This document shows, in pieces, positions 1-9,853 of a DNA stretch of 64,000 nucleotides; within the stretch, counting starts at the first letter, position 1, and every line of letters starts with the position of its first letter. The DNA lies in NCBI GenBank assembly GCA_017640785.1, contig JAEPPZ010000008.1:124001-188000 (forward strand), written 5' to 3'. Origin of the DNA: Balneola sp. (GTDB lineage Bacteria; Bacteroidota; Rhodothermia; Balneolales; Balneolaceae). The position numbers and the translations under genes were made by a program. The notes beneath the pieces are model-generated. The model was not told the DNA's origin. It made no database searches and worked only from the letters and a program-made list of their open reading frames with translations.

Positions 1-33
1 ACTTTTTCATTATTCTAGTTTTCCAATTTTTAG

Positions 34-432
34 TTAGGATAAAATCTTTTTTAAAGCAGCTACTTGAACAGGCTTCTTAATAAAGTCTGAAACTTTTTCA
101 TCCCATTCAATTTTATAGAGATCTTCAGTATTGGTGTCCACTCTGGAGCTGATTACAAAGATCTCGACTTCTTTTTCAGCCTTCGATCTGATCGTATCAA
201 ATTCTTTTAAAAAATCCCACCCGTTCATTTCGGGCATGTCAATATCCAGCAAAATAAGATCGGGAAGACCTGCACCGGATTCCATCATCTCTTTTATACC
301 ATCAAGTGCTTTTCTTCCATTTTCAAAAGTTATTACGTCATTTTCAGGCAAGTGACTTTTAATGATCTTTTTAACCCCGAACGTATATACTTTGTCGTCA
401 TCAATTATACAAACGCTTTTTGTCTTACTCAT
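34..432 (-). CDS. Single-domain response regulator (CheY-like receiver)
   Basis: This 132-residue protein is a bare receiver domain with no output domain. The acidic pocket is D11-D12-D13, the phosphoacceptor is D63 in LLDIDMPEMNGWDF, and the conserved lysine is K120 in the IKKPV motif. It probably takes a phosphoryl group from the PAS histidine kinase just upstream, whose stop overlaps its start in an ATGA arrangement, so the two genes are almost certainly cotranscribed and translationally coupled. Receivers like this act through protein contacts or as relay intermediates; the target is not visible here. The family call is firm and the partner is inferred from the overlap. Confidence 0.93.
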   Translation of the reverse strand: MSKTKSVCIIDDDKVYTFGVKKIIKSHLPENDVITFENGRKALDGIKEMMESGAGLPDLILLDIDMPEMNGWDFLKEFDTIRSKAEKEVEIFVISSRVDTNTEDLYKIEWDEKVSDFIKKPVQVAALKKILS

Positions 433-3026
433 GTTAATCTAATTTTAAATGTTGTTCCCTTTCCGGGTGTGCTTTCCACTTCGATTGAGCCTCCCAATGA
501 CTCAATCTGATTCTTTGTTATAAATAACCCAATTCCTTTCGAGTTTTCATTTCCATGAAATGTTTTATACATCCCAAATAATTTGTCCCCGTGTTTTTCC
601 AGATCAATACCCAATCCATTATCTGAAACTTCCAGGAATGGATGTCCATTTTTTTCGTAAAGGTCTATACTCACTTTAGCCTTTTTATCAGGATCTCTGT
701 ACTTAATTGCATTTGAAATCAGATTCAAAGTAATGCTTTCAAGATACGCAGGATTATACTCTATGGTTAAATCATCATCGATGTTTTCTTCAAACTGTAT
801 GTTATAAGACAGAATATCCGATATCAGAATCTCTTTTACCTTTTTGATCATTTCAGCAGGTTTCAATTCTTTCAGATCTTTTTCTGTTTTATACTGTTGA
901 TCAATAATTTCATTTAGATCTTCTATAGACACGTTCAGTCTTTCTGAAGCAGTCTTCAGGTAACCCATCAATTCTTCTTTTTCTTCTTCCGATTCCTCAA
1001 TATCAAACAGGGACAAAAGCATAGAAATATTTCCTGCATGATTTCTAAGATTATGAGAAACGATATGAGCAAAATTCAATAACCTTTTGTTCTGCTCGCC
1101 TACAATATCCAGCGTTTCATTAAGCTGCATCTCTTTCTGTTTTCGCTGAGAAATATCCGTTACAACTGCTAATACAGCCGGTTCATCTGATCCCTCTTGC
1201 TGAAAAGGAACCTTTATAGTTTGATGATACACTTCGTTTCCGGAAGCATCCGTAGATTTTATTTCGGGAATAAAAAGTGTTTCTCCGGTTTTAACGACCT
1301 TTACATCTGCAGCGTGATACCCTTTAGCTAACTGCTCCGGAACCCCAAGGTCTTTATCTTTTTTACCAATAATCTCTTCCTCTTTCAGCCCAAAAAATTC
1401 TCGTGTAGCTTTATTAGCCATCAGGTATTTTCCATCAAGATCCTTAACAAAAATCAGATTCGGGACGTTATCCAAAACAGACTCAAACTGTTTTCTCAAT
1501 CTGTCATTCAGTTCAGATATGGATTTCTCTATAGTAATATCAGATAAGAATCCAGATGATAAAACAGAACCATCTGGCTGTAATTCAGGATTTGCACGAC
1601 CCCTTACCCATCGCAGCCCTTTTCTTGGTAATACAACCCTGAACTCACAACTCCATTCCTGTTGGGTTTTCACAGACCAGGTTATGGATTTCATTACTCT
1701 GGCAATATCTTCTTTTTGAACTAATCTCAGCAATGGCTTTATGCTTGATCTCAGGTCTTCCGGCTCAAGCTCGAGTACTTCTCGAATTCCTTCACTTACA
1801 AATGGGAAACTAACTTTCTCTTTTGCATCAACTCTATGTAAGTACAAAAATCCGGGAGCCTGTTCAGATAGTTTTGTAAATAACTTATCTCTGTCTTTTA
1901 ACTTTTCTTCGGCCTCTTTCTCCTTTGTGATATCTTTGATATATCCATAACCGAGAATACTGTTGTCCTTTTCAATCTCCAGAGTTGCATTTCCCCTCAG
2001 CCATCTTGTTCCTTTTTGAGGAAGTTGAACTCTGTAATCACAATTCCATTCACTTTTTGATTCAACAGCCTTCTTCAAAGAATCTGTGAACTTTTTTTTG
2101 TCTTCAGGATGTATTCTGGATCGTATACCCTCAACATTTTCTTTTACATCAGCAGGATCCAGTTCGTAAATATCTTTAATTCCTTTACTGGCAAACGGAA
2201 AGCAAGAAGTTCCGTCTTCGTTAAATTTATATTGATAGAAGAAACCGGGAACGTGTTTCGAAAGTCGCTGAAACATTTCATCGCTTTCTTTCAGTTTCTT
2301 TTTGGCGATCTGCTCTTCAGTTATATCTCTTGTAATACCGTAAGTACCTATTAGAACACCATTCTCATCGTACAAAGGCATTTTACTTGTTGATGCCCAT
2401 GTTACTTGAGATGCATCATCTGCATAAACTTCCATTTCAATTTTATTAAAAATCGGCTTTTCAGTTTTAATGATCTCCTGCTCATCATTAAATGCAGGTC
2501 TTGCATGTTCATCTTCAAAAAAATCAAAATCAGTTTTACCAATTATATCTGATGGATCATCCAACCCAAATTTTTCTGCACAGGCTTTATTAATTTTTAT
2601 AAACCGACTTTCCAAATCTTTGAAATAAACGCTTTCGCGAATATTATCCATCAATCGGGTAAAAAAGAGTGCTTCTTCATTCAAAGAAAGTGTAAAATCA
2701 TCAGGAGAGGAAGCTAACTCAGCATAACCCGCCATCTTGCTGATACCACCTTCGCCATTCCTTTCAATAGCCTCCCCAACCCATTCCACAAAATACTCTG
2801 ACCCATTGATAGCATGATGGGTTTTCCTATAAAACGGAACACTCTCGCTTATTTCTACATTACAAAAAGCTTTAAGAACCTCTCCCTTAAAATTTTCAGG
2901 AACCAGATCCCCATCTTCCCCGAACAGTTTTAAAAAAGTAAGCCCTAAACTCAATTCTTTAGACTGAATATCCCAGACCCAACTGGATTTGGGTATCTCT
3001 TTTCTATGTGATTCATTCAATTTCAT
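429..3026 (-). CDS. Multi-PAS sensor histidine kinase
   Basis: This 865-residue kinase has no obvious membrane segment, so it is probably a cytosolic sensor. It carries an N-terminal PAS-like region, a PAS near residues 125-240 (FTRLMDNIRESVYFKD), two very similar PAS/PAC units (starting SKHVPGFFY and SEQAPGFLY), and a further PAS near 505-630. The phosphoacceptor is in the HisKA-like sequence FAHIVSHNLRNHAGN around residue 655, followed by a HATPase domain with LISNAIKYRDP (N box), DNGLGID and GKGTTFKIRL. The two middle PAS units look like an internal duplication (see findings). It overlaps the receiver gene by 4 bp, its likely partner. The signal sensed cannot be told. Confidence 0.93.
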   Translation of the reverse strand: MKLNESHRKEIPKSSWVWDIQSKELSLGLTFLKLFGEDGDLVPENFKGEVLKAFCNVEISESVPFYRKTHHAINGSEYFVEWVGEAIERNGEGGISKMAGYAELASSPDDFTLSLNEEALFFTRLMDNIRESVYFKDLESRFIKINKACAEKFGLDDPSDIIGKTDFDFFEDEHARPAFNDEQEIIKTEKPIFNKIEMEVYADDASQVTWASTSKMPLYDENGVLIGTYGITRDITEEQIAKKKLKESDEMFQRLSKHVPGFFYQYKFNEDGTSCFPFASKGIKDIYELDPADVKENVEGIRSRIHPEDKKKFTDSLKKAVESKSEWNCDYRVQLPQKGTRWLRGNATLEIEKDNSILGYGYIKDITKEKEAEEKLKDRDKLFTKLSEQAPGFLYLHRVDAKEKVSFPFVSEGIREVLELEPEDLRSSIKPLLRLVQKEDIARVMKSITWSVKTQQEWSCEFRVVLPRKGLRWVRGRANPELQPDGSVLSSGFLSDITIEKSISELNDRLRKQFESVLDNVPNLIFVKDLDGKYLMANKATREFFGLKEEEIIGKKDKDLGVPEQLAKGYHAADVKVVKTGETLFIPEIKSTDASGNEVYHQTIKVPFQQEGSDEPAVLAVVTDISQRKQKEMQLNETLDIVGEQNKRLLNFAHIVSHNLRNHAGNISMLLSLFDIEESEEEKEELMGYLKTASERLNVSIEDLNEIIDQQYKTEKDLKELKPAEMIKKVKEILISDILSYNIQFEENIDDDLTIEYNPAYLESITLNLISNAIKYRDPDKKAKVSIDLYEKNGHPFLEVSDNGLGIDLEKHGDKLFGMYKTFHGNENSKGIGLFITKNQIESLGGSIEVESTPGKGTTFKIRLT

Positions 3027-3032
3027 TTAAAG

Positions 3033-4688
3033 CTACTTGAGTTCCTCCAACATTTTAAGCCTTGTAGCTTCAAATTCATCGCCTTGTTTCCAAGCTTGTA
3101 GCTTATCATCATTCAAAGCTCTGAAACCAACCTCAAAAAATAAACGGGTGTCTTTTACAGCTCCAGCTATATCCCAATACTCGTTTATTTCGTCGTTCAC
3201 AGAATGATAATTAGCAGCTGAAACACTGTCTACTGTTTCGGCAAATCCTTCAGGTTTGTTTACAAATTCATTTCCCGGGTTCGGAAAAATCGCAGGTATC
3301 CCAACTTTTGCCATGTTGAAATGATCTGATCGATAGAAAATTCCTTGTTCAGGATTGGCATCCGGCTTTACAGTTCTGCCTTGTTCCTCTGCCACTTCCA
3401 CAACTTTATCTGCTAAGGTATTTCTTCCGTAACCGATGATTACCAGGTCATTAGTCTCTCCGTATACATTCATCCCATCCAGATTAATGTTTCCGGTTAC
3501 TTTTCCGGGATGTACGGTTGGATTCTCTGCCCAATACTGCGAACCCAGCAATCCAACTTCCTCAGCTCCAACAACTACGGCTAGTACACTTCTTTTTAAT
3601 TCCGGTTGAATGGTTTTATATGCTTTCATTGATTCCAATACTGCACTAACTCCAGCAGCATTATCTTCTGCACCATTATTGACCGAGTCACCATCAATAG
3701 GTTTTGTTATTCCTAAATGATCATAATGTGCGGTTAAAACCAAATATTCGTCCTTTAGCTCCGGATCATTTCCTTCAACTTTCGCAATTACATTTCTGGA
3801 ATTGATATCTCTGTATTCAGCTTCTATGCTTACTGAAAGTCCTGTATTTTTTAATTCAACAGGTTCAAAATCCGGAGAATCCGCCGCTTCAAGCATCTCA
3901 TCTATGTCAAGTCCCGCTTGGTTGAACAGAGTTTTGCCGGCTTCATAAGTTACCCAGCCATTCATTTCTGTATTTCCTTTATCTGCATTTTCATCGCTCT
4001 TAACATAAAAGCGTTCTCTGCTCCATCCATTTGAAACTACTCCCCAGCCATAACCTGCTGTTGGTGTAGTATGAATTATGATCGCTCCCAGAGCACCCAT
4101 TTCTTTAGCTTTCTCGTACTTATAAGTATACCGACCATAATACAATCTCGTCTTCCCCCCAAAAAGATCTTCGTCATATTCAGGGTCATTATTCTTAATA
4201 ATGATGATCTTGCCTTTTACATCCACGCCTTTGAAGTCATCCCAATTTTCTTCGGGCGCCTGAATTCCATACCCAACATACACCAGTTCAGCATCTTTAA
4301 TGTCAACTTTTTCACTTTGATTTGAAGGCCACGCCACAAAATCTTCAAAATAAGTAAAGGTATTAATAGTACTTCTTCTCAAAGGTCTTCGAACTTCCAT
4401 GGAATGGCTCATCGTTTTTTGTCCTAATAATGGGAAGCGCTGAACATAACTTCCGTCATCAACACCTGAAGTTGCTCCCATGGCTTTGAATTGCTCTACC
4501 AAATAGTTTACCGTCTTCTCTTCTCCTTCTGTACCGGTACTTCTTCCCAAAAATTCATCAGATGAAAGCGTTTCGATATGATTCATCATACCGTCTTTAG
4601 TTATTAATTGAGCGGCATTATCCACTTTTGAATTTGAACAGGAAATTTCGGTTGCTGCTAGTAAAATTAATACAAAAAGCTTTTTCAT
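3033..4688 (-). CDS. M28 family zinc metallopeptidase, exported
   Basis: This is a 551-residue secreted or lipid-anchored aminopeptidase of family M28. The N-terminus MKKLFVLILLAATEISCS is a signal peptide with a plausible lipobox cysteine. A PA domain insert lies around residues 110-290 (AELVYVGYGI). The co-catalytic zinc ligands are visible in order: TAHYDHLG, GAEDNAAG, GAEEVGLLGS (general base and ligand glutamates), NLDGMN and YRSDHFNMAK. It should release N-terminal residues from peptides in the periplasm or outside the cell. Its start lies only 6 bp beyond the kinase stop on the same strand, so it may be read with the kinase pair, but a functional link is unproven. Confidence 0.92.
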   Translation of the reverse strand: MKKLFVLILLAATEISCSNSKVDNAAQLITKDGMMNHIETLSSDEFLGRSTGTEGEEKTVNYLVEQFKAMGATSGVDDGSYVQRFPLLGQKTMSHSMEVRRPLRRSTINTFTYFEDFVAWPSNQSEKVDIKDAELVYVGYGIQAPEENWDDFKGVDVKGKIIIIKNNDPEYDEDLFGGKTRLYYGRYTYKYEKAKEMGALGAIIIHTTPTAGYGWGVVSNGWSRERFYVKSDENADKGNTEMNGWVTYEAGKTLFNQAGLDIDEMLEAADSPDFEPVELKNTGLSVSIEAEYRDINSRNVIAKVEGNDPELKDEYLVLTAHYDHLGITKPIDGDSVNNGAEDNAAGVSAVLESMKAYKTIQPELKRSVLAVVVGAEEVGLLGSQYWAENPTVHPGKVTGNINLDGMNVYGETNDLVIIGYGRNTLADKVVEVAEEQGRTVKPDANPEQGIFYRSDHFNMAKVGIPAIFPNPGNEFVNKPEGFAETVDSVSAANYHSVNDEINEYWDIAGAVKDTRLFFEVGFRALNDDKLQAWKQGDEFEATRLKMLEELK

Positions 4689-4798
4689 TGTTAGAAATCG
4701 TTGGTTATTCTTTTATCCAACGAGTATAAATACTTTTCGGCACTTTTTTGAATTTGATTAGATACTTTATAGCCTAATTTCGTTAAAACTTTTATTTC

Positions 4799-5626
4799 AT
4801 GACATCATTTAGCGGCAAAACAGTTTTAATTACCGGAGCAGCCAGTGGTATCGGCTTTATCATGGGGCGAATAGCTCTGGAAAGAGGTGCAAAACATCTG
4901 GTGATGTGGGATATCAATTCTGAGTCACTTTCTGCCTCGGCCGACGAGCTGACATCAAAAGGTTATTCAGTCTCTACAAATCTGGTTGATGTAAGAAATA
5001 AAGAGCAAGTATCTGAAGTCTCCAAAGAGGTTATAAAAGAACAAGGCACTATTGATATACTTTTCAATAATGCAGGAATTATAGTAGGTAAATCTTTCGC
5101 AGATCACTCCTATGAAGACATCGAAAATACTATAGCCGTTAATTCTTTGGGATTGATGTACGTTGCCAGAGCTTTCTTACCCGCCATGATCAAAAAGGGA
5201 TTTGGGCGAATTATCAATATAGCTTCCGCTGCAGGACTGACCCCCAATCCCGGAATGACGGTTTATGCTGCCAGCAAGTGGGCTGCAGTTGGCTGGTCAG
5301 ATTCTCTCAGAATAGAGCTGGAACAGAATCATGAAAACATAAAAGTTCTGACAGTAATGCCAAGCTATATCAACACAGGAATGTTTGACGGAGTGAAAGC
5401 TCCGCTGTTAATCCCGTTGCTTGATCCTGAAAAGATCTCAGCAAAAATTATTAATTCCGTTGAAAAGGAAAAGATCATCCTCAGAGAACCTTTAATGATC
5501 AAACTCAGCCCATTTGTGAGAGGGATTTTACCTGCAAGAATTTATGACTTTGTAGCCGGTAAGATCCTCAAAGTTTACAGCTCAATGAATACATTCAAAG
5601 GAAGAAAAGGAGCAAAGGATGATTGA
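4799..5626 (+). CDS. Short-chain dehydrogenase/reductase (SDR)
   Basis: A 275-residue classical SDR. The Rossmann motif TGAASGIG is at residues 12-19, LFNNAGI follows near residue 90, and the catalytic set is a serine in INIASAAG plus YAASK near residue 160. The C-terminal 40 residues are longer and more basic than in most classical SDRs and could touch membranes. It overlaps the start of the aldehyde dehydrogenase by 8 bp, so the pair probably handles successive alcohol/aldehyde oxidation or reduction of lipophilic compounds. The substrate cannot be read from sequence. Confidence 0.92.
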   Translation: MTSFSGKTVLITGAASGIGFIMGRIALERGAKHLVMWDINSESLSASADELTSKGYSVSTNLVDVRNKEQVSEVSKEVIKEQGTIDILFNNAGIIVGKSFADHSYEDIENTIAVNSLGLMYVARAFLPAMIKKGFGRIINIASAAGLTPNPGMTVYAASKWAAVGWSDSLRIELEQNHENIKVLTVMPSYINTGMFDGVKAPLLIPLLDPEKISAKIINSVEKEKIILREPLMIKLSPFVRGILPARIYDFVAGKILKVYSSMNTFKGRKGAKDD

Positions 5627-6992
5627 CCTGCAAATACATCTGAATAAACAAAAAGAATTTTTCCGAACAGGAGCCACGAAAGATATTTCTTATAGAATTG
5701 AACAGCTTAAGAAGTTGAAAGAAATCCTGATTGAAAATGAACAATTGCTGATCGAGGAAGTTCATAAAGATTTTCAGAAATCCGCTTTTGAAACCTACGT
5801 GACTGAAATCGGTTTAGTAATTACCGATATCAATTTTGCATTGAAAAACATTGAATCCTGGACCAAACAGAGATCGGTATCAACGCCTCTTGTGAACTTT
5901 CCTTCCAAGAATTTCATAATTACCGAGCCTTACGGATCAGCTCTGATCATTGCTCCCTGGAATTATCCCATTTTGCTTTCGATGCAGCCTTTGGTTGGGG
6001 CAATTGCCGCCGGAAATACCGCAATCTTAAAACCATCTGAGCTTACCCCTCATACTTCATCAGTAATAGAGCGATTGATATCTGAATCATTTGATCCTGA
6101 ATTTTTGAAAGTGATTCTCGGTGGTGTGGAAGAGTCATCAACGCTGGTAAAAATGGATTTCGATTATATCTTTTTTACGGGAAGTACACGCGTTGGCAAA
6201 ATAATTATGCGGGATGCTGCCGAACGGCTAACTCCTCTTACTTTAGAATTAGGAGGAAAAAGTCCTTGTATAGTTGATGAAACAGCTAATTTGGAAATTT
6301 CTGCAAAAAGGATCGCCTGGGGTAAATTCGTAAACGCCGGACAAACCTGTGTTGCTCCTGATTATCTGTTAGTGGAAAAATCAGTAAAAAAAGAATTTTT
6401 GACACATCTTAAAACTGCCATAAATCAGCTGTATGGTGATGATCCGAAAGAGAGTCCTGATTACCCAAGAATTATCAATGATGCACATTTTGATCGACTA
6501 GCTTCTCTTTTGAGTGACGGTGAAACTGTAATCGGAGGAGAATCCGATAAAGAAAAAAGATACATCGCTCCGACCATACTCAATAATATCTCTCTTGAAG
6601 ACAAAATTATGCAGGACGAGATCTTTGGGCCAATCCTTCCTGTTTTGGATTATACTTCAGTTGAGGATTGTATATCCATAATCAATGCTCGTCCCCGACC
6701 TCTCGCATTATATATATTCACTTCCGATCAGAAACTCGAAGACCGTATTTTAAGCACTGTATCATTTGGTGGGGGAGCAGTAAACGACACTATTGCTCAA
6801 CTTGGAAATCATCATTTGAGTTTTGGCGGAGTGGGTGCCAGTGGGTTTGGGTCATACCACGGAAAATCCAGTTTTGATTCCTTCTCACATAAGAAAAGTG
6901 TTATGAAAAAACCATTCTGGCCCGATGTTCCAATCCGTTATGCACCCTATGATGATCTTAAATTGGAACTGGTGAAGAAGGTGCTTAAATAG
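5619..6992 (+). CDS. Aldehyde dehydrogenase family protein (class 3-like)
   Basis: A 457-residue NAD(P)-dependent aldehyde dehydrogenase of the short class 3/fatty aldehyde type. Visible motifs are IIAPWNYPI, FTGSTRVGK (cofactor binding), the catalytic glutamate in LELGGKSPC, and the nucleophile cysteine in NAGQTCVAPDY. The C-terminus is long and hydrophobic-basic, as in membrane-associated fatty aldehyde dehydrogenases. The start overlaps the SDR gene by 8 bp, and the two probably act on the same class of substrate. Aldehyde oxidation is certain by family; the chain length preference is inference. Confidence 0.93.
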   Translation: MIDLQIHLNKQKEFFRTGATKDISYRIEQLKKLKEILIENEQLLIEEVHKDFQKSAFETYVTEIGLVITDINFALKNIESWTKQRSVSTPLVNFPSKNFIITEPYGSALIIAPWNYPILLSMQPLVGAIAAGNTAILKPSELTPHTSSVIERLISESFDPEFLKVILGGVEESSTLVKMDFDYIFFTGSTRVGKIIMRDAAERLTPLTLELGGKSPCIVDETANLEISAKRIAWGKFVNAGQTCVAPDYLLVEKSVKKEFLTHLKTAINQLYGDDPKESPDYPRIINDAHFDRLASLLSDGETVIGGESDKEKRYIAPTILNNISLEDKIMQDEIFGPILPVLDYTSVEDCISIINARPRPLALYIFTSDQKLEDRILSTVSFGGGAVNDTIAQLGNHHLSFGGVGASGFGSYHGKSSFDSFSHKKSVMKKPFWPDVPIRYAPYDDLKLELVKKVLK

Positions 6993-7019
6993 TAAAGTGG
7001 TTTCTAAATACTTAAAGTC

Positions 7020-7039
7020 ATTCCTGAGCAGGCAGGAAT
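7020..7039. repeat. Small hairpin, possible fragment of an interspersed repeat
   Basis: Perfect 7-bp arms (ATTCCTG at 7020-7026, CAGGAAT at 7033-7039) separated by 6 bases lie in the 148-bp gap after the aldehyde dehydrogenase. The surrounding words resemble a truncated interspersed palindrome, but without a genome search this is tentative. The hairpin has no T tract and is a poor terminator candidate. Confidence 0.3.
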
Positions 7040-7140
7040 CTAAATTTTAATGAAGTTAGTTAACTTGAATTACAATCCGGATCTTGGGCATACGCCGGGA
7101 GATGAACTTTCTTTAATTTATACCAATCAGTTATTTAACT

Positions 7141-8136
7141 ATGAACAACACATTCAAAGCATATCAGGTAAAAGAGAATAGTAATGGATCTTTTTCATCA
7201 GAAGTAAAGCAAGTTCCTTTTTCCGTTTTGCCGGATAACGAAGTTTTGATAAAAGTGCATTATTCATCATTGAATTATAAAGATGGATTGTCCGCATCCG
7301 GGAATAAAGGGGTAACAAAATTGTATCCATTTATTCCGGGAATTGATGCGGCAGGTGAGGTAGTAGAAGATAAAACCGGATCGTTCAAAGTAGGATATAA
7401 AGTGATCGTCACCGGTTACGATCTTGGGATGAATACTTCAGGTGGATTTGGTGAATACATCAAAGTGCCGGCGGATTGGATTGTTTCTCTTCCTGAAAAT
7501 CTATCGCTACTTCAATCCATGATCATTGGAACAGCCGGGTATACAGCGGCTTACGGAGTTACCCGATTAAAACGGGAATTGATTAAGCCGGAATCAGGAT
7601 CGGTTGTTGTAACAGGAGCTACCGGAAGTGTTGGAAGCATGGCTGTATATCTTCTCGCAAAACTTGGATACTCCGTGATCGCGGTGACCGGAAAAATGGA
7701 TCAAAAACCTCTTTTGGAATTATTGGGAGCTGAAGAAGTGATCCACAGAGATGACCTTTATCCTGAGAAAAAAGCACTGCTTAATTCGGGAATTTACTCT
7801 GCCGCTATTGATACCGTGGGTGGAAAAATGCTGGAAGCCCTGATTCCACAAATGGAGCAGGATGGCGCCATTGCCTGCTGTGGAAATATTTTAGGTCATG
7901 AACTCAATACCAATATTTATCCCTTCATCCTTCGCGGAGTAAGTCTTCTGGGTATAGATTCCGGAATTACTAAGATGCCCTTTCGCTTAAAAATCTGGGA
8001 AATGCTTAATAAGACAGCCGGTGATTTTCCTGAAGAAGCTTATACTGTAGTTTCTCTGGATGAACTGGACGATGAAATTGAAAAAATACTCGCCGGAAAG
8101 CAGGTTGGAAGAACCGTTTTACAGCACAAAGTGTGA
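7141..8136 (+). CDS. acuI: YhdH/AcuI-type NADPH-dependent acryloyl-CoA reductase (quinone oxidoreductase family)
   Basis: A 331-residue zinc-free medium-chain dehydrogenase/reductase. It matches the YhdH/YhfP/AcuI group by the early SSLNYKDGLS and PGIDAAGEV motifs and the nucleotide-binding VTGATGSVGSMAVYLLA near residue 155. Members reduce acryloyl-CoA to propionyl-CoA with NADPH, detoxifying a reactive acyl-CoA. The gene stands alone after a 148-bp gap that holds a small hairpin. Family membership is clear; acryloyl-CoA as the substrate rests on family knowledge. Confidence 0.87.
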   Translation: MNNTFKAYQVKENSNGSFSSEVKQVPFSVLPDNEVLIKVHYSSLNYKDGLSASGNKGVTKLYPFIPGIDAAGEVVEDKTGSFKVGYKVIVTGYDLGMNTSGGFGEYIKVPADWIVSLPENLSLLQSMIIGTAGYTAAYGVTRLKRELIKPESGSVVVTGATGSVGSMAVYLLAKLGYSVIAVTGKMDQKPLLELLGAEEVIHRDDLYPEKKALLNSGIYSAAIDTVGGKMLEALIPQMEQDGAIACCGNILGHELNTNIYPFILRGVSLLGIDSGITKMPFRLKIWEMLNKTAGDFPEEAYTVVSLDELDDEIEKILAGKQVGRTVLQHKV

Positions 8137-8296
8137 CTCAACTCTCTCCTATTAATTCTCCTAACAATTTATTAAATAAATACTTATCTATTTTTACGAG
8201 TGTTAGATTGAACTAATTTCCACAAATTAATGCTTTTTATGTAGTATTTTTATCAGAGTGATACAAAACGCTACCACCTTCAAGGAGTAGAAAAGT

Positions 8297-9811
8297 ATGA
8301 TGTCAAAAAATATTTTATGTATTGGAGAGAGCTCCGGATCTAAATGGATTCTAGTTATGCTCATAGTCACTTTGATGAGCATGAATTGTACTGAAACTCC
8401 TGAGATACCGAAACAAGAGGTGTCCACCTTGGCTACCATCACCGAACCTGTTGAAAGGGATTATGCAGAAATTAAAAACACAGGTATCCTTCGGGTAATT
8501 ACAAGCTACAGCTCCAGCACCTATTTCCTGCATCGTGGTATACAGGCCGGCTTTGAATATGAGTTGATTAAAAACTTTGCTAAGGAACATGAACTGGCTT
8601 TGGAAGTGATCATAATTGGTGAAAATGAAAATCCTTATGATCTTTTAAATTCCGGAGAAGGAGACCTGATCGCCGCCAGTTATACCATCACAGAAGAACG
8701 AAAAGAAGTGGTAGATTTTACACGTCCTTATAATTTAGTAGATCAGATCATTGTCTTGTCAGAGGAATTGGGACAGGAACCTGAAAGCATTACTGACATG
8801 AGTTCCATTCCGATTACCGTTCGACGTAACAGTTCATACTATGTAAAACTAAAAGAGCTTCAGGACGAAGGGTTTGACCTTACGATCAATGTTGTAAGCG
8901 ATGACATGGACACCGAAGCGCTGCTATTTCAGGTTGCAAACGGTACGTATAGCGCCACCGTTGCTGATGACAATTTTTTTCAGGCCAGTAATAAATATAT
9001 GGACGGTCTTGTTAAGGGGCCTATGATCGCGGAAAATGATACCATCGCCTGGGCGGTAAGAAAAAACGCGCCTGACCTGATAACTAAGTTCAACAAATAC
9101 TTATACAAACATTTTAGATTTAATAATGAAGGCGTTCCTAAAAGATCAGCTTTTTTGAATGTACTCCGGAAAAAATATTTTGAAGGCAGTACTCCTGTAG
9201 CAGACTATTTCACACCGGATATTGAAGTTCAGCGATTTGGAGGAATTTCTCCTTACGACAGTTTACTGCAAACCGTGGCTTCGGAATTTGATCTGGATTG
9301 GGTGATGTTAACGTCTATTGCTGCACAGGAATCTAAATTTGATCCTAATTCCGAAAGCTGGGCCGGCGCCGTTGGAATTATGCAGGTTCTGCCACGATTT
9401 TCTGAAATTCCTCTGGAGTCTTTATACGATCCTGAAATAAATATCCGTGAAGGAGCCAGAATTCTGAAAGAACAAATGGATCATTATTCTTATATGGATT
9501 CGACTTCTCAGTGGCAATTTGCGCTGGCCACTTATAACGCCGGTCCCGGTCATGTTGCCGATGCACGTCGTTTGGCTATTGACCACAATGATGATCCTAA
9601 CGAATGGGAAAGTGTTTCTAAGGCCTTACTCAGACTTATGCAACGTAAGTATTACCAACATGCCCGCTACGGGTTTTGTCGCGGAATTGAAACGGTTCGT
9701 TACGTAAATGAGATCACCAATCGATCAAATACCTACGAAGCTATTCTGGCTCTATCCCAAAGCAGAAACGACTCTTATCCGGGAGTGTTAGGGTTTAAGA
9801 CGATTAATTGA
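8297..9811 (+). CDS. MltF-like membrane-bound lytic transglycosylase (SBP_bac_3 + SLT fusion)
   Basis: This 504-residue protein joins a periplasmic solute-binding domain (residues about 60-290) to a lytic transglycosylase SLT domain (about 320-470), the MltF layout. The N-terminal hydrophobic stretch ends in LMSMNC, a plausible lipobox. The SLT domain carries the catalytic glutamate in SIAAQESKFDPNS and the GAVGIMQVLP and ATYNAGPGH motifs. It should cleave peptidoglycan to anhydromuramyl products while its binding domain senses a small ligand or muropeptide. The chosen ATG has an upstream AAGGAG at about 8281. It appears monocistronic. Confidence 0.9.
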   Translation: MMSKNILCIGESSGSKWILVMLIVTLMSMNCTETPEIPKQEVSTLATITEPVERDYAEIKNTGILRVITSYSSSTYFLHRGIQAGFEYELIKNFAKEHELALEVIIIGENENPYDLLNSGEGDLIAASYTITEERKEVVDFTRPYNLVDQIIVLSEELGQEPESITDMSSIPITVRRNSSYYVKLKELQDEGFDLTINVVSDDMDTEALLFQVANGTYSATVADDNFFQASNKYMDGLVKGPMIAENDTIAWAVRKNAPDLITKFNKYLYKHFRFNNEGVPKRSAFLNVLRKKYFEGSTPVADYFTPDIEVQRFGGISPYDSLLQTVASEFDLDWVMLTSIAAQESKFDPNSESWAGAVGIMQVLPRFSEIPLESLYDPEINIREGARILKEQMDHYSYMDSTSQWQFALATYNAGPGHVADARRLAIDHNDDPNEWESVSKALLRLMQRKYYQHARYGFCRGIETVRYVNEITNRSNTYEAILALSQSRNDSYPGVLGFKTIN

Positions 9812-9853
9812 GGTTGCTGTTTTTACCTCATCAAGTTCAAGCGTCATTTATTC

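Noticed and set aside
7050..7181. A 43-residue frame overlapping the start of the acuI-like gene
   Set aside because: It starts inside repeat-like sequence, overlaps the real gene out of frame and shows no family features; a leader peptide is not excluded.
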